Below are positions 1-12,860 of a stretch of 64,000 bases of DNA, one piece after another. Location: the NCBI GenBank assembly GCA_000507305.1, contig DF239285.1, positions 166,001-230,000 on the forward strand, given 5' to 3'. Under the pieces are notes generated by a model. It was given only the letters and a program-made list of their open reading frames with translations, had not been told where the DNA came from and searched no databases. The stretch comes from Breviolum minutum Mf 1.05b.01 (lineage: Eukaryota > Sar > Dinophyceae > Suessiales > Symbiodiniaceae). Positions within the stretch are counted from its first letter, which is position 1, and each line of letters begins with the position of its first letter. The position numbers and the translations under genes were made by a program.

Positions 1-1529
1 CTTGATCAAAGCTCTGTGGTACCGGCGTCGAGGCCTCAATAGTGGCCTGCACCAAGGGCATCTTTTTGGGGGGGAAGAACTATATATGGAACCCCCCAAA
101 AAATGGGAGTGGTTAAATCGAATGGAAAGACATGGTCCACAGAGATGTATGAAAAGGTAAGGAGATATATTATGTCATGTATATTATCCATTTCACGGTA
201 TGGGAATCCTAACTTCACTACACCCAAAGACCCCAAAACTACCCCCTGATCTTTCTATAGAGTTTGCAAAATCTTGGCTAACCACACTAGAGTCACTAGA
301 AGTATAAAACCTTAAGCAATGGATGGTATGAACTACCTAGCTGCTGCAGGATTTCTTCCATCAACAGTATGTAATAAACTCAAGAATCCTGACTCAGCAA
401 CTTCTTCCTGGTGAAGCTCTTGGGAAATGAAATGAAACATCATCCCGATGCCTGAACCATTTCTTCGCGCATGCCCATGGCCAAGCGTTTTTCCTCAGTC
501 ATACCTAGGGATTGTGGGTCAAGGAGGAATCTTTTATCTTCATGAGCTGTGGAAGCAAAACAAAAAAGCGGCAATCATGAATTACAGTTGCTTGAAAGTA
601 TATTACAGTAGTGTATATATGACCACACAGTTCCTACAATCATTGATCCTTTTTGGCGGAATGGTCACCAATTTAATCAATCTTTCAAAGGTTTTATATA
701 TGACATCTGTCTTGACTCCAGAGTACCCTTGTTTGGCTCAGCAATTTCGAGGATCCATAAAAACGAACAACAGTAGGAAATATGATCCCAAAAAAACAGG
801 AGATTCTCCACATTTTCTTGCGGAATCCGTACCAAATCGCGGCGTTTGTTTGGAGGCGCGGAGTTTTAACCCACAAAAAAAGCCCTTCCACAACTTTTTC
901 ACATCATTTATAATGGTGCAACTCCCATTCCAACGAATTTTCATGATAGTTTGTTGTGACCGTTGTAACCCGTTATTGTGACTATGCCAATCTATCAAAA
1001 ATTTAGAAACCTCCCTCAGATACGGGTTACGGCCAAAGGTTACAACCAGTTTACAACCTCTCACTACTGATTTTTCGGGCAGCTGTAACTTGTCCAGGCT
1101 ACAAAAAACCTACCCCCCAAAAAAAAGGGCCTACTGGACCTTAAGAAGCTGATTCTTATGCACAGACCCCTTAAGAACTATAAGATCAATGCCTTCGGCT
1201 GTTTGAGGGAATTTACCCTCCAGGAAACTAACAAACCCCACCTTGGGAAAAATATGTTGGTTGCCGGGAGGGTATGTGCTATTTGATTACAGTACGTATC
1301 TTGTTTCCGATTTTATTGATTTTGCCTTTTTCATCAACGGACTTTTGCCAAGCACTTGTTTCAACCAAAAAACGAATCAAATGCATGCCTATAAATTGAC
1401 TATATGACGCTATATTAAACAAAACAAACATTGATGTTGACACCTGTTTTTAAAAATCGGCCACCCAGAAAAAAAAACATGTACTGCATACAAAATGAAG
1501 GTTTATAATCCCACAATAAACAACAAAAA

Positions 1530-1530
<1 letters not shown>
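1..1530. other. gene-free stretch, repeat-derived
   Basis: No reading frame here looks like a conserved protein and no splice-consistent exon chain was found. The first 240 bases hold a purine/pyrimidine-biased segment whose translation resembles the short element-derived peptides common in Symbiodiniaceae annotations. The longest frame (448-981, plus) has no domain-like composition and its mirror frame on the other strand is equally open, so I treat it as chance. Confidence 0.5.

Positions 1531-1562
<32 letters not shown>
1531..1562 (+). repeat. (AAC)n microsatellite
   Basis: About ten AAC units follow an A-rich lead-in at 1520-1530. The minus-strand frame through it gives a run of cysteines, which is an artefact of the repeat. 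Confidence 0.9.
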
Positions 1563-1563
<1 letters not shown>

Positions 1564-2519
1564 TCCAATTATTCCCTCCAACCCAACCTTCTAACTTGCC
1601 AAAATACCAGCACCCAAACTTTGTAATTGTTTCTGTACCGGATTGGCTGCCCGTCGTCGTACTGAAGCTACCACACTGGCCGCCAAACCCACCGCTGAAA
1701 CGGTGCCGAGGTGAAGGGCCGGTGGAGCCTGAGGTGTTTTCGTGGGTTTTTGTTGGGGGGTGTGCCGTTGTGGTTAAAGAAAAAGCGCTACAAAAATGCA
1801 CAGGTTCACTTGCTGAGTTTTTTTTGTGGATGAGATATGATGATATGATGGGAAAAGTGGATGGTTTTTTTTTGAAATGATGGGCGAAAACCTTTTTTGG
1901 ATTTGGATTTGCGGGGGGGGGGGGAATGTTTTTACAAAAAGTGCTCTTGACTATAGATTCATTCAAAAAAACCACGGTGTCATAAACGTTTACTGCTCAA
2001 GCCTGAGTGCCCATTGTGCCCATCACTAGACCCCCTCCTACCTGGGTGCCTGGTGATCACCCAAGAGTCATTGAGGCCTATAAATGGGATGAAGTTTCGC
2101 CGTAGTTTTCCAAGGTGAAAACGAAATCATATGAGCCACTATAGTATATATGCATGTATACCGTATATATATATATATACAGACCACCATATACCACCTC
2201 TAAAATTTCAGATGTTTCCTTTTTTTCATTTCACATAAAGGGCAAAAAAAAGTTTCAAACTCTACAGCAGATGCGAGGTTTCGGGAGACATCGAGAGACA
2301 TTTGTCAAAAGAGTGGATTTTGGGTTTCGGGTTTGTGGTCCATTTTGGTGAAAGTATGTTTCGATTATTAAATGTTTGACTAACATGGAACCTACAAATC
2401 ACCCCAATTGAAAAGGACAATAATCTTCCAAACATCCATTTTTGGGTTACATGTTAATATTTGACTAGTAGATATGGTCTTGCGGAAACACGATGAGAGA
2501 GAGAACCACCCGCTCTCAA

Positions 2520-2608
<89 letters not shown>

Positions 2609-2609
2609 A
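2520..2609 (+). repeat. (ATG)n / (GAT)n microsatellite, about 30 units
   Basis: Thirty near-perfect ATG units. It is open in several frames, giving poly-Asp, poly-Met or poly-Ser/His runs. These frames have no flanking protein-like sequence, so the array is annotated as a repeat only. Confidence 0.95.
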
Positions 2610-2917
2610 TTGTTACAAGTTTGGGTGGTCACCAGTTTCCAAATCCCTGGGTTGCCCAGACCACAATGGCAGCACGCGACGGACGGGACGCAACGGCCAC
2701 ACGGTCGGGACGCTCCTGGCTCCTGGAGAAGAAGCTATGACCATACCCAGCTGGTAGCCCTTAACAAAGATCTCACCTAGACACCTATGATGCCATTGAA
2801 GTGGTAGGAAAAAACCCTGAAAATTAACATGGAACCCAAAGTCATGGAGGTTTGGTTCAGATGATTTTCCTTTTCAATTTGGTGATCTTTAGGTTCCATG
2901 TTAACTTTTGAGGGGTG

Positions 2918-3010
2918 TACTGTTGACGGTTCGGAAATCCAGCTAACCACCTGACATAAATTATGTTATATTTACCACATCGACTGGTTAGTAGGATTTC
3001 TGAACCATCA
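2918..3010 (+). mobile_element. inverted-repeat element, family 1 (degenerate copy)
   Basis: Starts TACTGTTGACGGTTCGGAAA and ends with the inverted match ending GAACCATCA. The arms also share the inner motif for 'GGTTAG..GGATTTC' with the copies at 3324, 8543 and 17494. The core is diverged from the others and the right arm has lost the last bases, so this is an old copy of a MITE-like, non-coding element. Confidence 0.65.
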
Positions 3011-3245
3011 GGGTGCCCCCACAGTGCCACCGACCGACCTCGTTTGAAGGGATTGATAAGGAATTATGGTGGTCAGGAAACCCTTAATAAGTCCTTATTT
3101 CTTCGGGGGGTGGCATTGGGGGCGTACCCTTCAATTCCTATGGATGATAAGATATGTCCTGGACGCCACACCACCAACTACCACCAAAACCACCAGCAGA
3201 ACCAGTCACTTTCTGAATCTTCAACTGAGGTGAGCAATGAAAAAA

Positions 3246-3322
3246 AACATGGTTGTTTAGGGTATATAGGGGATTATACTACCCAGATATGAGGGGATTA
3301 TAGTAAACCATCATAAGGATCC
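3246..3322 (-). repeat. dispersed repeat, family 5, minus orientation
   Basis: The reverse complement of this segment matches 7030-7110: both contain 'GGATCCTT..AATGGTTTA', then 'CTGGGTAGTATAATCCCC'. Two copies in opposite orientation within 4 kb indicate a dispersed repeat. It abuts the family 1 element starting at 3324, so the two may be nested or part of one composite. Confidence 0.6.
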
Positions 3323-3323
3323 C

Positions 3324-3437
3324 TACTGTTGATGGCTGAGATCCTGCACCAGTTGAGGTTGGTAGTTTATCCCGTTATTTACAGGCGTTTTATACATCCC
3401 AGGTGGTTGGGAATGGGATTTCTGAACCATCAACAGC
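3324..3437 (+). mobile_element. inverted-repeat element, family 1, core inverted
   Basis: Terminal arms TACTGTTGATGG and CCATCAACAG enclose a core that is the reverse complement of the core in the copies at 8543-8653 and 17494-17602: here the order is CCAGTTGAGG first, then CATCCCAGGTGG. About 114 bp, no coding capacity. Confidence 0.8.
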
Positions 3438-3838
3438 ATTAAACAAACAGTATAATGGAAAGTAAGATGGTTTTTTTCGTGGCTCAGGTGACTCTTTGGA
3501 GGATTCAACGAAAGGGCCACCCCTCCATCATGCTCCTGAGCTTCCAGGATTGGTGCTTCAGATTCAAAGAAAAGAGCTATCTCCCCACTAGCCACAAAAA
3601 AATACAGCGAAATCTCGCCCAAAATTTAAAAAAACAGAGAAAACTCAAAAAATCGTTTTTTATTTCATTTTTTTCTTGGAACAACCAACAAAAACTACCA
3701 TCTTCAGTCATCATCCCCCGGCTTCAACAAACAACCGCCCCGCCCAAAATCGGTTGGATTCACCTCTCCAGCATGGCAAGGTTACAAGTGAAGGCTTTTG
3801 AAACTTTGGGATGCCTAAAAGTTTAAAATGTAATCTGG

Positions 3839-3933
3839 TTGGTGGTTTCAACCCATTTGACAAATATTAATCAAAATGGATCATCTCCCTAAGGATCGGG
3901 ATGAAAATAAAAAAATATTTGAAACCACCACCT
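3839..3933 (+). mobile_element. inverted-repeat element, family 2
   Basis: Begins with GGTGGTTTCAACCCATTTG and ends with the inverted ATATTTGAAACCACCACC. The inner part (ATGGATCATCT, then GGGATGAAAAT) matches the copies at 14481-14572 and 52359-52468. Non-coding MITE-like element. Confidence 0.8.
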
Positions 3934-4040
3934 ACCGTAGTAATAGTCTTAGTTGCGACTGTTAGTGGGGCCCGGGGAGCATCACAAAATATACCCAAAT
4001 GCCAAAACTCGGTTTCTTAAAACCAAAGTTCACGAATACC

Positions 4041-4080
4041 TCCAAGTGAAGGAAGCTGAATCCAAGTGAAGGAAGCTGAA
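4041..4080 (+). repeat. exact 20-bp tandem duplication
   Basis: TCCAAGTGAAGGAAGCTGAA occurs twice back to back with no mismatch, indicating a recent local duplication. Confidence 0.95.
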
Positions 4081-7029
4081 GCCATGATGATGTGTAAGTT
4101 TGGTTGATCTCCTCTTTCCCTCATGCCTAGATGGTTGAGCCACCCAGGTTTTTTAAAGATCAGTGTTCAAATGTAAAATCATCCTCAATTTTCGAGATGA
4201 AAACAAGAACTGTTTGAGACCAACAAATACATACATACATTATATATATATATATATGCATTATACATTTACATACATACGAACATGTAATAACAATATC
4301 TATGTATATAAAAAAGTTTCTATATGTTTCTATTCATGAGATGTGAATGCATGCATGTGTTGCATATGTCTGGCCAACACATAGCCAAGCCTTCAAAGCC
4401 ACGAGGCTTCCGCAAAATGCTCCAAGCATATGGTCAAAAAATCCCAGGTAAGAAAAAGAGGTCAAAAAAAAGGGCCCTGAAACAAATTGCCTAGGAAAAT
4501 GGCAGATTTAACGGTGTGATAGACAAAAAAAAAATCTGGCCATGTTTTCAAATCTGGAAAAAATTCCCCCACTGACTCGGGCTTTTTGTATATTATGTAT
4601 ATATTTGTAACGGTCCAACGGTCTGACAACGAATCCGCATTTTTTGTGTTTTCTTAACTCCTCCAAATCTGCCGGACTTGGCTACCACTCGGCAACATGG
4701 CCATCTGGAGAAGTTTTTCAAAAAACAGCACGGAGGTGCTGAAACCTTCTCCGGGGCACAAAAAAAATCGTGCAGGCCAGCACTTATGAAGGTTTTTTTA
4801 AGGGAACTACATAAGTTGTAGAAGATGTCGGTTGGTTCACCTGTTTTCAACACTTCAAGCAGTCTTTTTTCAGATGCTAGATCATAGAAAGTGAGTGAAA
4901 ATTGTGAATTATGAATCTGGTTTGACTCAAAAGTTCAGTGTCAACAAGATGATTCTTGGATGTTCATCTCACTTCCCATTTCTTTCCTAAGAAATCAAAT
5001 GTAAAACCAGGGTGTTTTGTTTCCAACTTCCACGACCCAAAAAGTGGTTTTGTCATCCAACGTGTTGGATCAACATGATGGAAATTCATGACCTGCATCC
5101 GCAACTTGGGAGCCAAGATGGCGGTTTCGTTGCAGCAAATCGTGACCGGCTTGGGGCCCGGTGCTTTGGATTCCGATGGGATCCCCGAAAATGAAAGGGA
5201 TTGGATTCCTAAGGGATACCCCGATTCTCGAATCCCAAACCACCGAAGCCCAAACCACCAATTATATAGGTGTGAAAAGCTACTAGAAAAATAAAACACA
5301 CACGTGCACTCGATAGGTACCTGTTTGTTAAAACCGATTTCTTTTAAGCAGATTTAAGAAACACAGAAGCACATGTTGAAACGAAAAAGTCAATAATCTT
5401 TATTGCTATTGCTATGGTTCTGCGTCGCAGTGCTTGTTAAGTCAGTGGGGAACAGTATAATAAGAAGAACAAATGCCTCAAACTACCACGTTTAAGTCAG
5501 CAACTGGTAGGAGTCAAGTCTCGATCTGAGTGTAATCTTCGGCAAATCACATGGTCGAAAATTGGCCAAAATAGAAACATGGAATGAACATCTTCAAGAT
5601 TTGAAGATGCATCTTCTATGTTTGGAGCTGGTTGCCGAATTCAAAGAACAACGACGCAAAAGGCACAAAAAGGCCGCAAGGAAATCGAAATTGGGGAACC
5701 CGCACCCACCATCATCATCCCGCGCCTTGGATTTCGCCCGTTGATTGGCGAAATGAAACGAACGGCATGGGGATGAACCTATGAAACGACCCAACCCCAA
5801 CTACCTCAAATGGTGGTGGATTTGCAAACATGGAATTAACCTCCAGTTCAGGTAGCTGGCTGAAAAAAATACAGATTTGGACCGGATGATAATGAGGAAA
5901 GATCAGCTAGCTGCTAAGCTAGATTCTGGGAGAGTAATTCGGGTGTACTGCTGGGACTGGCACTTGAACAAAGGAAACTGTGAGCTGATAAAGAGGTGCC
6001 TTGTCAAAGCCACATTAGATCTTTGTATTCATCACTGCCTTCCATGGATTCTGGATATCTAACTCTACATGTACACCATAGTCAAAGTAGATGGGGGCAG
6101 CTCCCAACAGGTGGCTTTGGCTTCGTAACGGGCCAGGATAAACCAAGACTAGTGGGAGTTGCGCGTTTTCTACTTTCCAGGTGGTATATACAATAATGTT
6201 AACATGTATCATATACAGTATCCATTCAAGTCTCCATGAGAAGACATCTGACGTCTGAATGTTGCATTTCCATCCAATCCGACAAAACCTGGTTGATTAA
6301 AAAATATGGATTCCTATCTTGGGATATGAAGATGCTGATGACATCTGATTTTTTCTGAACTGGATTACATGCCCAACATATGCCCATCCTAAAATCAACC
6401 AACCGACCCCCACCGGTGGTTTCCAAAAAACACACAAAAAAACACACGGTGAGTCATCGAGTCATGAGATCCAGGCTGGTATAGCACGGCAAAGATCATG
6501 GATTGAAAAAGCAGGCAAATCCCCCATGGCCTTAAAGGTTGCTCTGGAAGCACCGAAAGGGAGAAGAGGGAAAATTGCCATCCCCCCAAAACTAACAGCA
6601 ATAGCACCTGTTAAGGAAGCTGGGGTCCCCCAAAAGGAAAGGATCACCTGAACCAAATCCATTGATTTTCAAGGAGGCCTTTTGCTCTTAGTTTCAGAGA
6701 GGGTAATACCTTTTAGGATTGCTTCCTGACAGGTGCGAACTGTTTATTTCAGAGGCACCTTCCCTTCGAAATTCACATTGTCCCGTTGACAAGGGACCAT
6801 GCTGAAAGAAAAAATTGAGCTTTTGACCATGATTTTTGAGGGACTCTGAGTGTAGTTTCGGGGGGGGTTTCTCGTACCTTCCCTTCCCTGATTTCTCAAC
6901 AGACTTTTTTGATAGAAGTTGTGAGATAGATTCGAAAACATGTGAAAACTCACAAATGTTTTGGGATGTTTACCTAATATCAACTGAGCGACTAAAAGAA
7001 CCCTCTTACTTTGCATCACACTGCTTGTT

Positions 7030-7110
7030 TAATAGGGATCCTTGTAATGGTTTATTATACTCCCTGTACAACTGGGTAGTATAATCCCCCAAATATAACC
7101 CATAACCCTA
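7030..7110 (+). repeat. dispersed repeat, family 5, plus orientation
   Basis: Inverted partner of 3246-3322. Shared motifs are GGATCCTTGTAATGGTTTA and CTGGGTAGTATAATCCCC, followed by a 'TATAACCC' segment. Confidence 0.6.
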
Positions 7111-8542
7111 CCAAGCAGGTTTTTTCATTGGTTCACTTGGAACCTGTTTTTCAACTGGGTGTTCTCTCCCCATGAGGTCCGAAAATGTCAAACCGGCACT
7201 CTCTCGTTTCAATTTAGATGGCTGAAGGCTGACTCATTGACCAGATTGAAACCGGAAATCATCGATCGAGCGATGCACACAACACCCTACAACGATGGAA
7301 AACATTCTGGTGCTTCATGGTCACACTGAAGCAACCAATCTTAACGCTTAGCGAGTAGAAGGAATAGATTCACATCTTCTTTCTCTTGAGCAATGCACCC
7401 GTCCTAAAAATATTCTTTCACTCGCATATTCACCACCTGCGATTAAACTCATCCACAACTGGTACCACAAAATTCTTGAATGATGTTACTCTAAAGCTTT
7501 GGCGGAGCTCACACTTTATTTCGTTTCACCCGAGGCATTCCAGGGTACCCTGCGCCAGGAAAAGGAAAAGATCCACGCACATCTCGGATTTCATCTTCCT
7601 GTAGTTATCAGCCGGCTGCACCCCTTCAGAATCATCAACGGAAACCAACGGGAAACTTTCCGCTAGTAGCGGAAAAATCATTAAAAACAAAACACCTACT
7701 TTCCGTTGGTTCCGCTAACCCAGTTGCCCATCTTTTAAAGCTTCAGGGATGAACTTTTGGAGTCACCGGCATGTTTTTGCTTCAACCTCTGTGAGGTGGA
7801 GGTGTGCCATACACTATATGCATTATTTTTTAATGACACATCGACATGACCAACAAATCTGCCCAAATTGGAATCACATTTCACCAACCTTCCCAGATTT
7901 CCCTTATTAATAGCCAAATCGGTGGACCATGGGACCCTTCGAAACCCAACTTGCGACACCAACCTTGAGGGGCCAATTTCGGTCCTATATGAGGTCTCTA
8001 TAATTTGACCAGAACAATGTCATCCGGATGGGGCTCCGAAATCACCTCAGTTGTTTCACCTGTTTTTAAGGGCCAACTTCAGGAACTCTCGGGGAACTTG
8101 CATCAAAAACCGAGTTTTTTTGGAGGTTTTCTGAACCTGCCCAGCTCACTTCTTATTAAGGTAAATTCATTTAGATGCCAAATCTTACTTCCGAAAAACC
8201 AGAAAAAAAAACAACGGGAGTTAATTCCTGAAGGCAAATTTCCGACTGTATACAAAAGGCTTTGGAACTGTTTTTAATCGCAGATGGGTTTTTTTCTGCT
8301 CCCCCTAGAAAGTCAGCATGAATTTTGACCATAGAATCTGACGCAATTTTTTGTCCGGAGGTGCAAAATTTACCCCGGATTTCCCAACGGGTAGAAAGGG
8401 AAATATGAAAATTACGGATCCCATAAATTCACAACAAAAAGGGTGAGTTCTAAGACCGCTGGAATTTGATTCCCTCTTCTCTCAAATTTGAGGTCCATGT
8501 CAACAAATGGACATCGTCTCTAAAGTGATTTTGTTATATAGA

Positions 8543-8653
8543 TACTGTTGATGGAAAAAATCCTGCACCACCTGGGATATATAGAACCTTGTAAATAATG
8601 AGAAAAACTACCAACCTCAACTGGTTAGCCGGTTTTCTGAACCATCAACAGTA
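8543..8653 (+). mobile_element. inverted-repeat element, family 1
   Basis: TACTGTTGATGG at the left and CCATCAACAGTA at the right form perfect terminal arms. The core (CCTGCACCACCTGGGATAT, then AACTGGTTAGCCGG) is nearly the same as at 17494-17602. About 111 bp, non-coding, MITE-like. Confidence 0.85.
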
Positions 8654-8832
8654 TGTTGTGCCGTATTTTTTTTCAGAAAAATGTTCACCAGTTTTGAAGC
8701 ACCCGCCACCAGTCTTCTTTAGATTCGTCGCTCCAAGAATCTGAGGTGGAAAACCTTCAACCAAGATGGCGGTCACAAAGCCGAAAAGTAAAGTGGACCT
8801 TGTGGATGTCCCGTTTTCAAGTGAGGATCAAT

Positions 8833-8942
8833 AGTTAGGATCAGTGGGTTGCAACGTACCTATTAAGTCTTGGGTATATAAGCGGGCTGTAACCCCAACA
8901 TGACTCATATATATATATATGTTATAATCCGCTGATCCTAAC
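8833..8942 (+). repeat. inverted-repeat element with GTTAGGATCAG arms
   Basis: The left arm GTTAGGATCAGTGGGTT is matched in inverse by AATCCGCTGATCCTAAC at the right end (15 of 17 positions). The interior contains a short TA run. It has the architecture of a short inverted-repeat transposon, but no second copy was seen in this window. Confidence 0.55.
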
Positions 8943-9445
8943 CATTCATCCTAACTTCGGACATCCACGTGGGGCCCCAGTCGTGGACTGTCGAAAAAAT
9001 GACCGATGGGTTTTTCGGTGGAGAAAAACGTTACGGTATTTTTTGTGGATTTTTTGCCTTTTCAACCAAAAAAATGGGGTTGCTAAGGCTTTGGCAGTTC
9101 ATAAAAATATAATTAAACATATACAGTAATCATATCTCAGTCTTAAATCCTCATTCTAAGATCTTTACAACAGACCTTCTTAACAAGCACTGAACTTTCA
9201 ACAGATCCCCCATATTTCTCGTAAACTTGCAACTCTACTCCTCAGTTGTTTCCGAAATCAAGCGCCACTTGAGATATTATGCCCAGGAAATGAATTTTTA
9301 CATGAATCTGAGCTATATATAAGATCATATAGGTATCTGGGCAACTTAACTTGATTGAAGGCCATTTTGGAGAAAATTCCCTTACTAAACAAACCATTAT
9401 TTGGGGTGACATCGGCTGAGGTCACATATGAAACGTCATGTCCAA

Positions 9446-10230
9446 TGCGCAAGTAAAGTCACCCTTCAAACTCACCAAGTACTGCCCCTGCCACGAAATC
9501 TTTAAGCTCAAGACTTCAGCCGAAACTCCCTGAAGTGCTTCCGCCAATAGAAAGACGATTCGATAAAATCGTCATCTCGCACCCGCCGCTTCGGAGACCT
9601 TCCCGGTCCGATCTTGGAGACGATTTTGTATTGAAAAATACAACATTTGGCGCTGCGGCTATCTCCCGTAATGTCACGCAATGCTGCGCCTGCCACGAAA
9701 AGTCACACTCCAACTTCACCAAATACTGCGCCTGCCACGCAAAATCAAGCTCGTGATTGATCCACCTCACATATGAAACGTCATTTACAATGCGCGGAGC
9801 AACAAGAGTCACCCTCCAACTTCACCAAATACTGCGCCTGCCACGCAAAATGAATATCATGATTGATCCGCGTCACCTGTGAAATGTCATTTCCATTGCG
9901 CGGAGCAAGTAAAGTCACCCTTCAAACTCACCAAGTACTGCGCATGCCACGAAATCTTTAAGCTCAAGACTTCAGCCGAAACTCCCTGAAGTGCTTCCGC
10001 CAATAAAAAGACGATTCGAGGATAATCCGAGGATAAAATCGTCGCGCTGCGGCTATCTCCAAAAATATCACGAAGTGCTGCGCCTGCCACGAAAAGTCAC
10101 CCTCCAACTTCACCAAATACTGTGCCTGCCACACAAAGTGAACGTCATCAGTGATCTAAGCCACCCTCCAACTTCACCAAAAACTGCGCCTGCCACGCAA
10201 AATGAATGTCATCAGTCATCTGCGCCACGT
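9446..10230 (+). repeat. 'CACH' minisatellite / segmental tandem duplication
   Basis: The motif AAAGTCACCCTCCAACTTCA followed by CCAAATACTGCGCCTGCCAC recurs at irregular spacing of roughly 50-110 bp. A longer block including CTCAAGACTTCAGCCGAAA appears at about 9510 and again at about 9960, so a roughly 460-bp unit is duplicated. Plus-strand translation gives repeated CACH-K and minus-strand gives LVKL-type peptides. No frame is open across the whole array. Such peptides are familiar from dinoflagellate gene predictions, and I regard them as a non-coding minisatellite. Confidence 0.75.
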
Positions 10231-10422
10231 CTGAACTGTTACTTTACTGACTTTACTGAACTGTGACTTTACTGAACGGTTACTATACTGAACTGTTACT
10301 TTACTGAACTGTGACTTTACTGAACTGTGACTTTACTGAACTGTTACTTTACGAAACTGCTACTTACTGAACTGTTACTTTACTGAACTGTGACTTCACT
10401 GACCTGTTACTTTACTGAATTC
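10231..10422 (+). repeat. 16-bp satellite (ACTGAACTGTKACTTT)n
   Basis: About twelve units of a 16-bp sequence alternate between GTTACTTT and GTGACTTT versions, with a few point changes and one shortened unit near 10350. It directly continues the CACH minisatellite and ends at GAATTC near 10420. Confidence 0.9.
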
Positions 10423-10669
10423 TTAAGCATTTTTAAAACTTCGTAACTCGGAAGTTTCTCATCCAAACTTCCTTTGATAAAGTTCCTCGATCTTCTACGA
10501 CAGTCTTCAAAAGAAATTCTTTCAAGAAAACATCCAACATAGCAATCGAAACGAATCTTCTCAGAGATTCCAAAAAAAAAAAACTTCTGACTTTTAAATG
10601 GTTTTTCTCTTCCGGGTGACTCTCTCTTCTAAGTGCGCCGGTGAACGAACCCAGGCCGAGCCACAGCGT

Positions 10670-10793
<124 letters not shown>

Positions 10794-10802
10794 CAAAGAC
10801 AG

Positions 10803-12860
10803 TCAAGTTGCGGCGATGCCAACGACCGTATTGGCCACGTGGCCCTTCACGCCGGCGGCTGCCACCACCTCGAAGGTGGTGGTCTTTGGCTGCCGCCAGG
10901 ACACAGCAGCGACAACCTTCCGCCCCTGGAAGGTGACTCTGAAAAAGGGCTCCTGCCAAAAAAAACCAGAGGCTGGCAGGGCAATGAATCTCAACAAAGA
11001 CCACAAATGAAGTCCTAGGAGCCCTTCTTCCCCTTTGGGGGTTTGAGTTCGTCCAAAATCGAACGCTCAAAATAGAGGCGATCAAGACCTGGACACTCTC
11101 TCCATGCCATGCGGCAGTCCTGATTCAATGGCCGCTTGATTGCTCCCCTTGTGTTCTGACATCAAGTATCAAACGCACAAGCTGGAAGCCAGCTTTGGAT
11201 AGAAGAACCTCTTGATCCAACGCTCGGCCAGTAACAAACAAAAAGAACATGCGTGGCAAGCCTGTAGCTTCCTTCCCACCACTCGTCATAGACAAAATCC
11301 TGGACGGCCCTAAAGTCCTGCCACTGCGCGGCTGGACATGAAAGCGGCCTTTTCGATTATGATTTGTTGCAATGACGCAAAGCCATGGGGCGGCTCTCTG
11401 CTCTCGCAAACCTCATGCGTCGAGAGCTCATGAATAGCCGGTGGCCCCAGCAAAACAACACACCTCACGGGACGCCAGACATGGAAGGCCAACGCAGCAC
11501 ACCAGGGCCCAAACCGCCTGCTGAGATACATTTGAAAGAATTGCGCCTCTGTGGTTTGGCACCTCTAAGGGTTGGCAGCTCGCACGCCACCACCAACAAA
11601 GGTGGCGGCGCCACAAGACCACTTGCCCACATCTTTGCGTTAGAGACAGACAACATTGACAACAGGCTAATTTCTGCAATGCGGGGTTTATGTTTTTGTG
11701 GCTAACGTGGGACCACCTCAAAGCAAGCGGTCGTCGAAGTTTGAAACGCCCATATACTTGTCACTGCTACGTGAAAGGAAGTCTCAACGTTTCATCGTCG
11801 CTGTAAAAATTTGCTGTCAAAATTCTGACCCGAACGCTTCCCACTTGATCTGCGCCTTCAGAAGCAGCAAAATACAAGGTGTGGCCCACTCGCGTTGGCG
11901 GGGCTGTGGAGGAGGTCTTCCAGCACTGCGCGGGGCTCCATCCACAAGCTTGCCTGGCAGTATTGCAAATCATTTGCTGCAGCGAGCAAGGCACAAGGCA
12001 CCCAATGGCCGGCGACAATCCGCGAGCCGTTCTCCGCCACAGCGAAGGGATCGAGGTGCATAGACCATGATACCTTTCAAGGGGCAGTCTCCAAAATGTA
12101 ACTTACATTCCGTGCACTCCGGGTTGGCCTTTGGAAATTCAAGAGATTCTTGCCTACTCCCTAGGTTCGAGCATTGAATGTTGGCTATTGCAAAACACGC
12201 CCGAATCTCAAACCATCTCAAAATGCAATGTTATAATCCAACCGTTGCGCCATCAAAATGCTATGCGCCCAATGTGTTCAAATCTGGAAACGCTATTTCA
12301 GCTTGGCCACGCTGCCGCCCTTGCAGGATTTCTGCGCGAGTCCAAGAATAAAATGCGAAATCAGGAGTCAAATTCAGAGCGTCCCTAGCTGGGACCAAAA
12401 CAGCCCCAATCATCACGAGGTATCTTTGTGAACCAAGCAACTTTAATGCCCCCAGCATGTGTGCTCAATGTGAAGATGCCAAGACCGGGCATTTGTAACA
12501 CTTTCAACTACATCGTTGCTAGATTCAAGCCCTGAGCTGCAGGGAGTGAGAGCGCCAGCACAGGACGAAGATGTGCGATGTCGCTGTGTCGCATCATCGG
12601 CTTCTGATTCTTGGTGGACTCAAGAACAGCGAGCATGATGGTGCACAAGGTCTGCAACGGTGTGTCAGGGTGCAGAAGACCTCCAAGATCAGTCACGTTC
12701 ATGATGCGGGCCAACTCATCGCGTGGGGCGAAGGAGGCGGAGCGGCATCAGGACCAGGGCGGGCCTCACCGGGGCAGTGGAGCGCAACATGTCAAGCTTG
12801 GAAAGGACTTCGTCCATCCAAGTGCTGAAAGTTACGCTAGCTTGGATAGCCGCCTCATAG
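10803..12860 (-). pseudogene. unidentified minus-strand coding-like block, frame-broken or multi-exon
   Basis: I do not recognise this gene. The block is richer in G+C than its surroundings and has successive minus-strand segments with protein-like composition in different frames. Reading 5' to 3' they are 12714-12508 (contains MNVTDLGGLLHPDTPLQTL), 12458-12261 (YLVMIGAVLVPARDALNL), part of 12221-11970 (with CTECKLHFGDC), 12061-11858 (ENGSRIVAGHWVPCALLAA), 11531-11310, 11409-11125 and 11006-10803 (FFRVTFQGRKVVAAVSW, ending in a stop). Frame changes could be introns or frameshifts; I could not join them with matching phases. It could be a decayed gene or transposon fragment, or a live gene with many introns. 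Confidence 0.35.

Larger units (their letters stand above)
3934..8542. other. gene-free stretch, repeat-rich
   Basis: No coding exon could be supported on either strand. It holds an exact 20-bp tandem duplication (4041-4080), TA-rich runs at 4230-4320, the family 5 repeat at 7030-7110 and a palindromic segment around 7635-7725 with repeated 'TTTCCG/CGGAAA' motifs. Open frames are short and mirrored on both strands. Confidence 0.5.

Noticed and set aside
448-981. 177-residue plus-strand frame
   Set aside because: No domain-like sequence, no splice context, and mirrored by an equally long frame on the minus strand.
2474-2780. Poly-Asp and poly-Met open frames
   Set aside because: Produced entirely by the ATG microsatellite; flanks are not protein-like and several frames are open at once.
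10231-10422. CRISPR-like regular repeats
   Set aside because: Units are contiguous 16-mers with no unique spacers; it is a satellite in a eukaryotic context.
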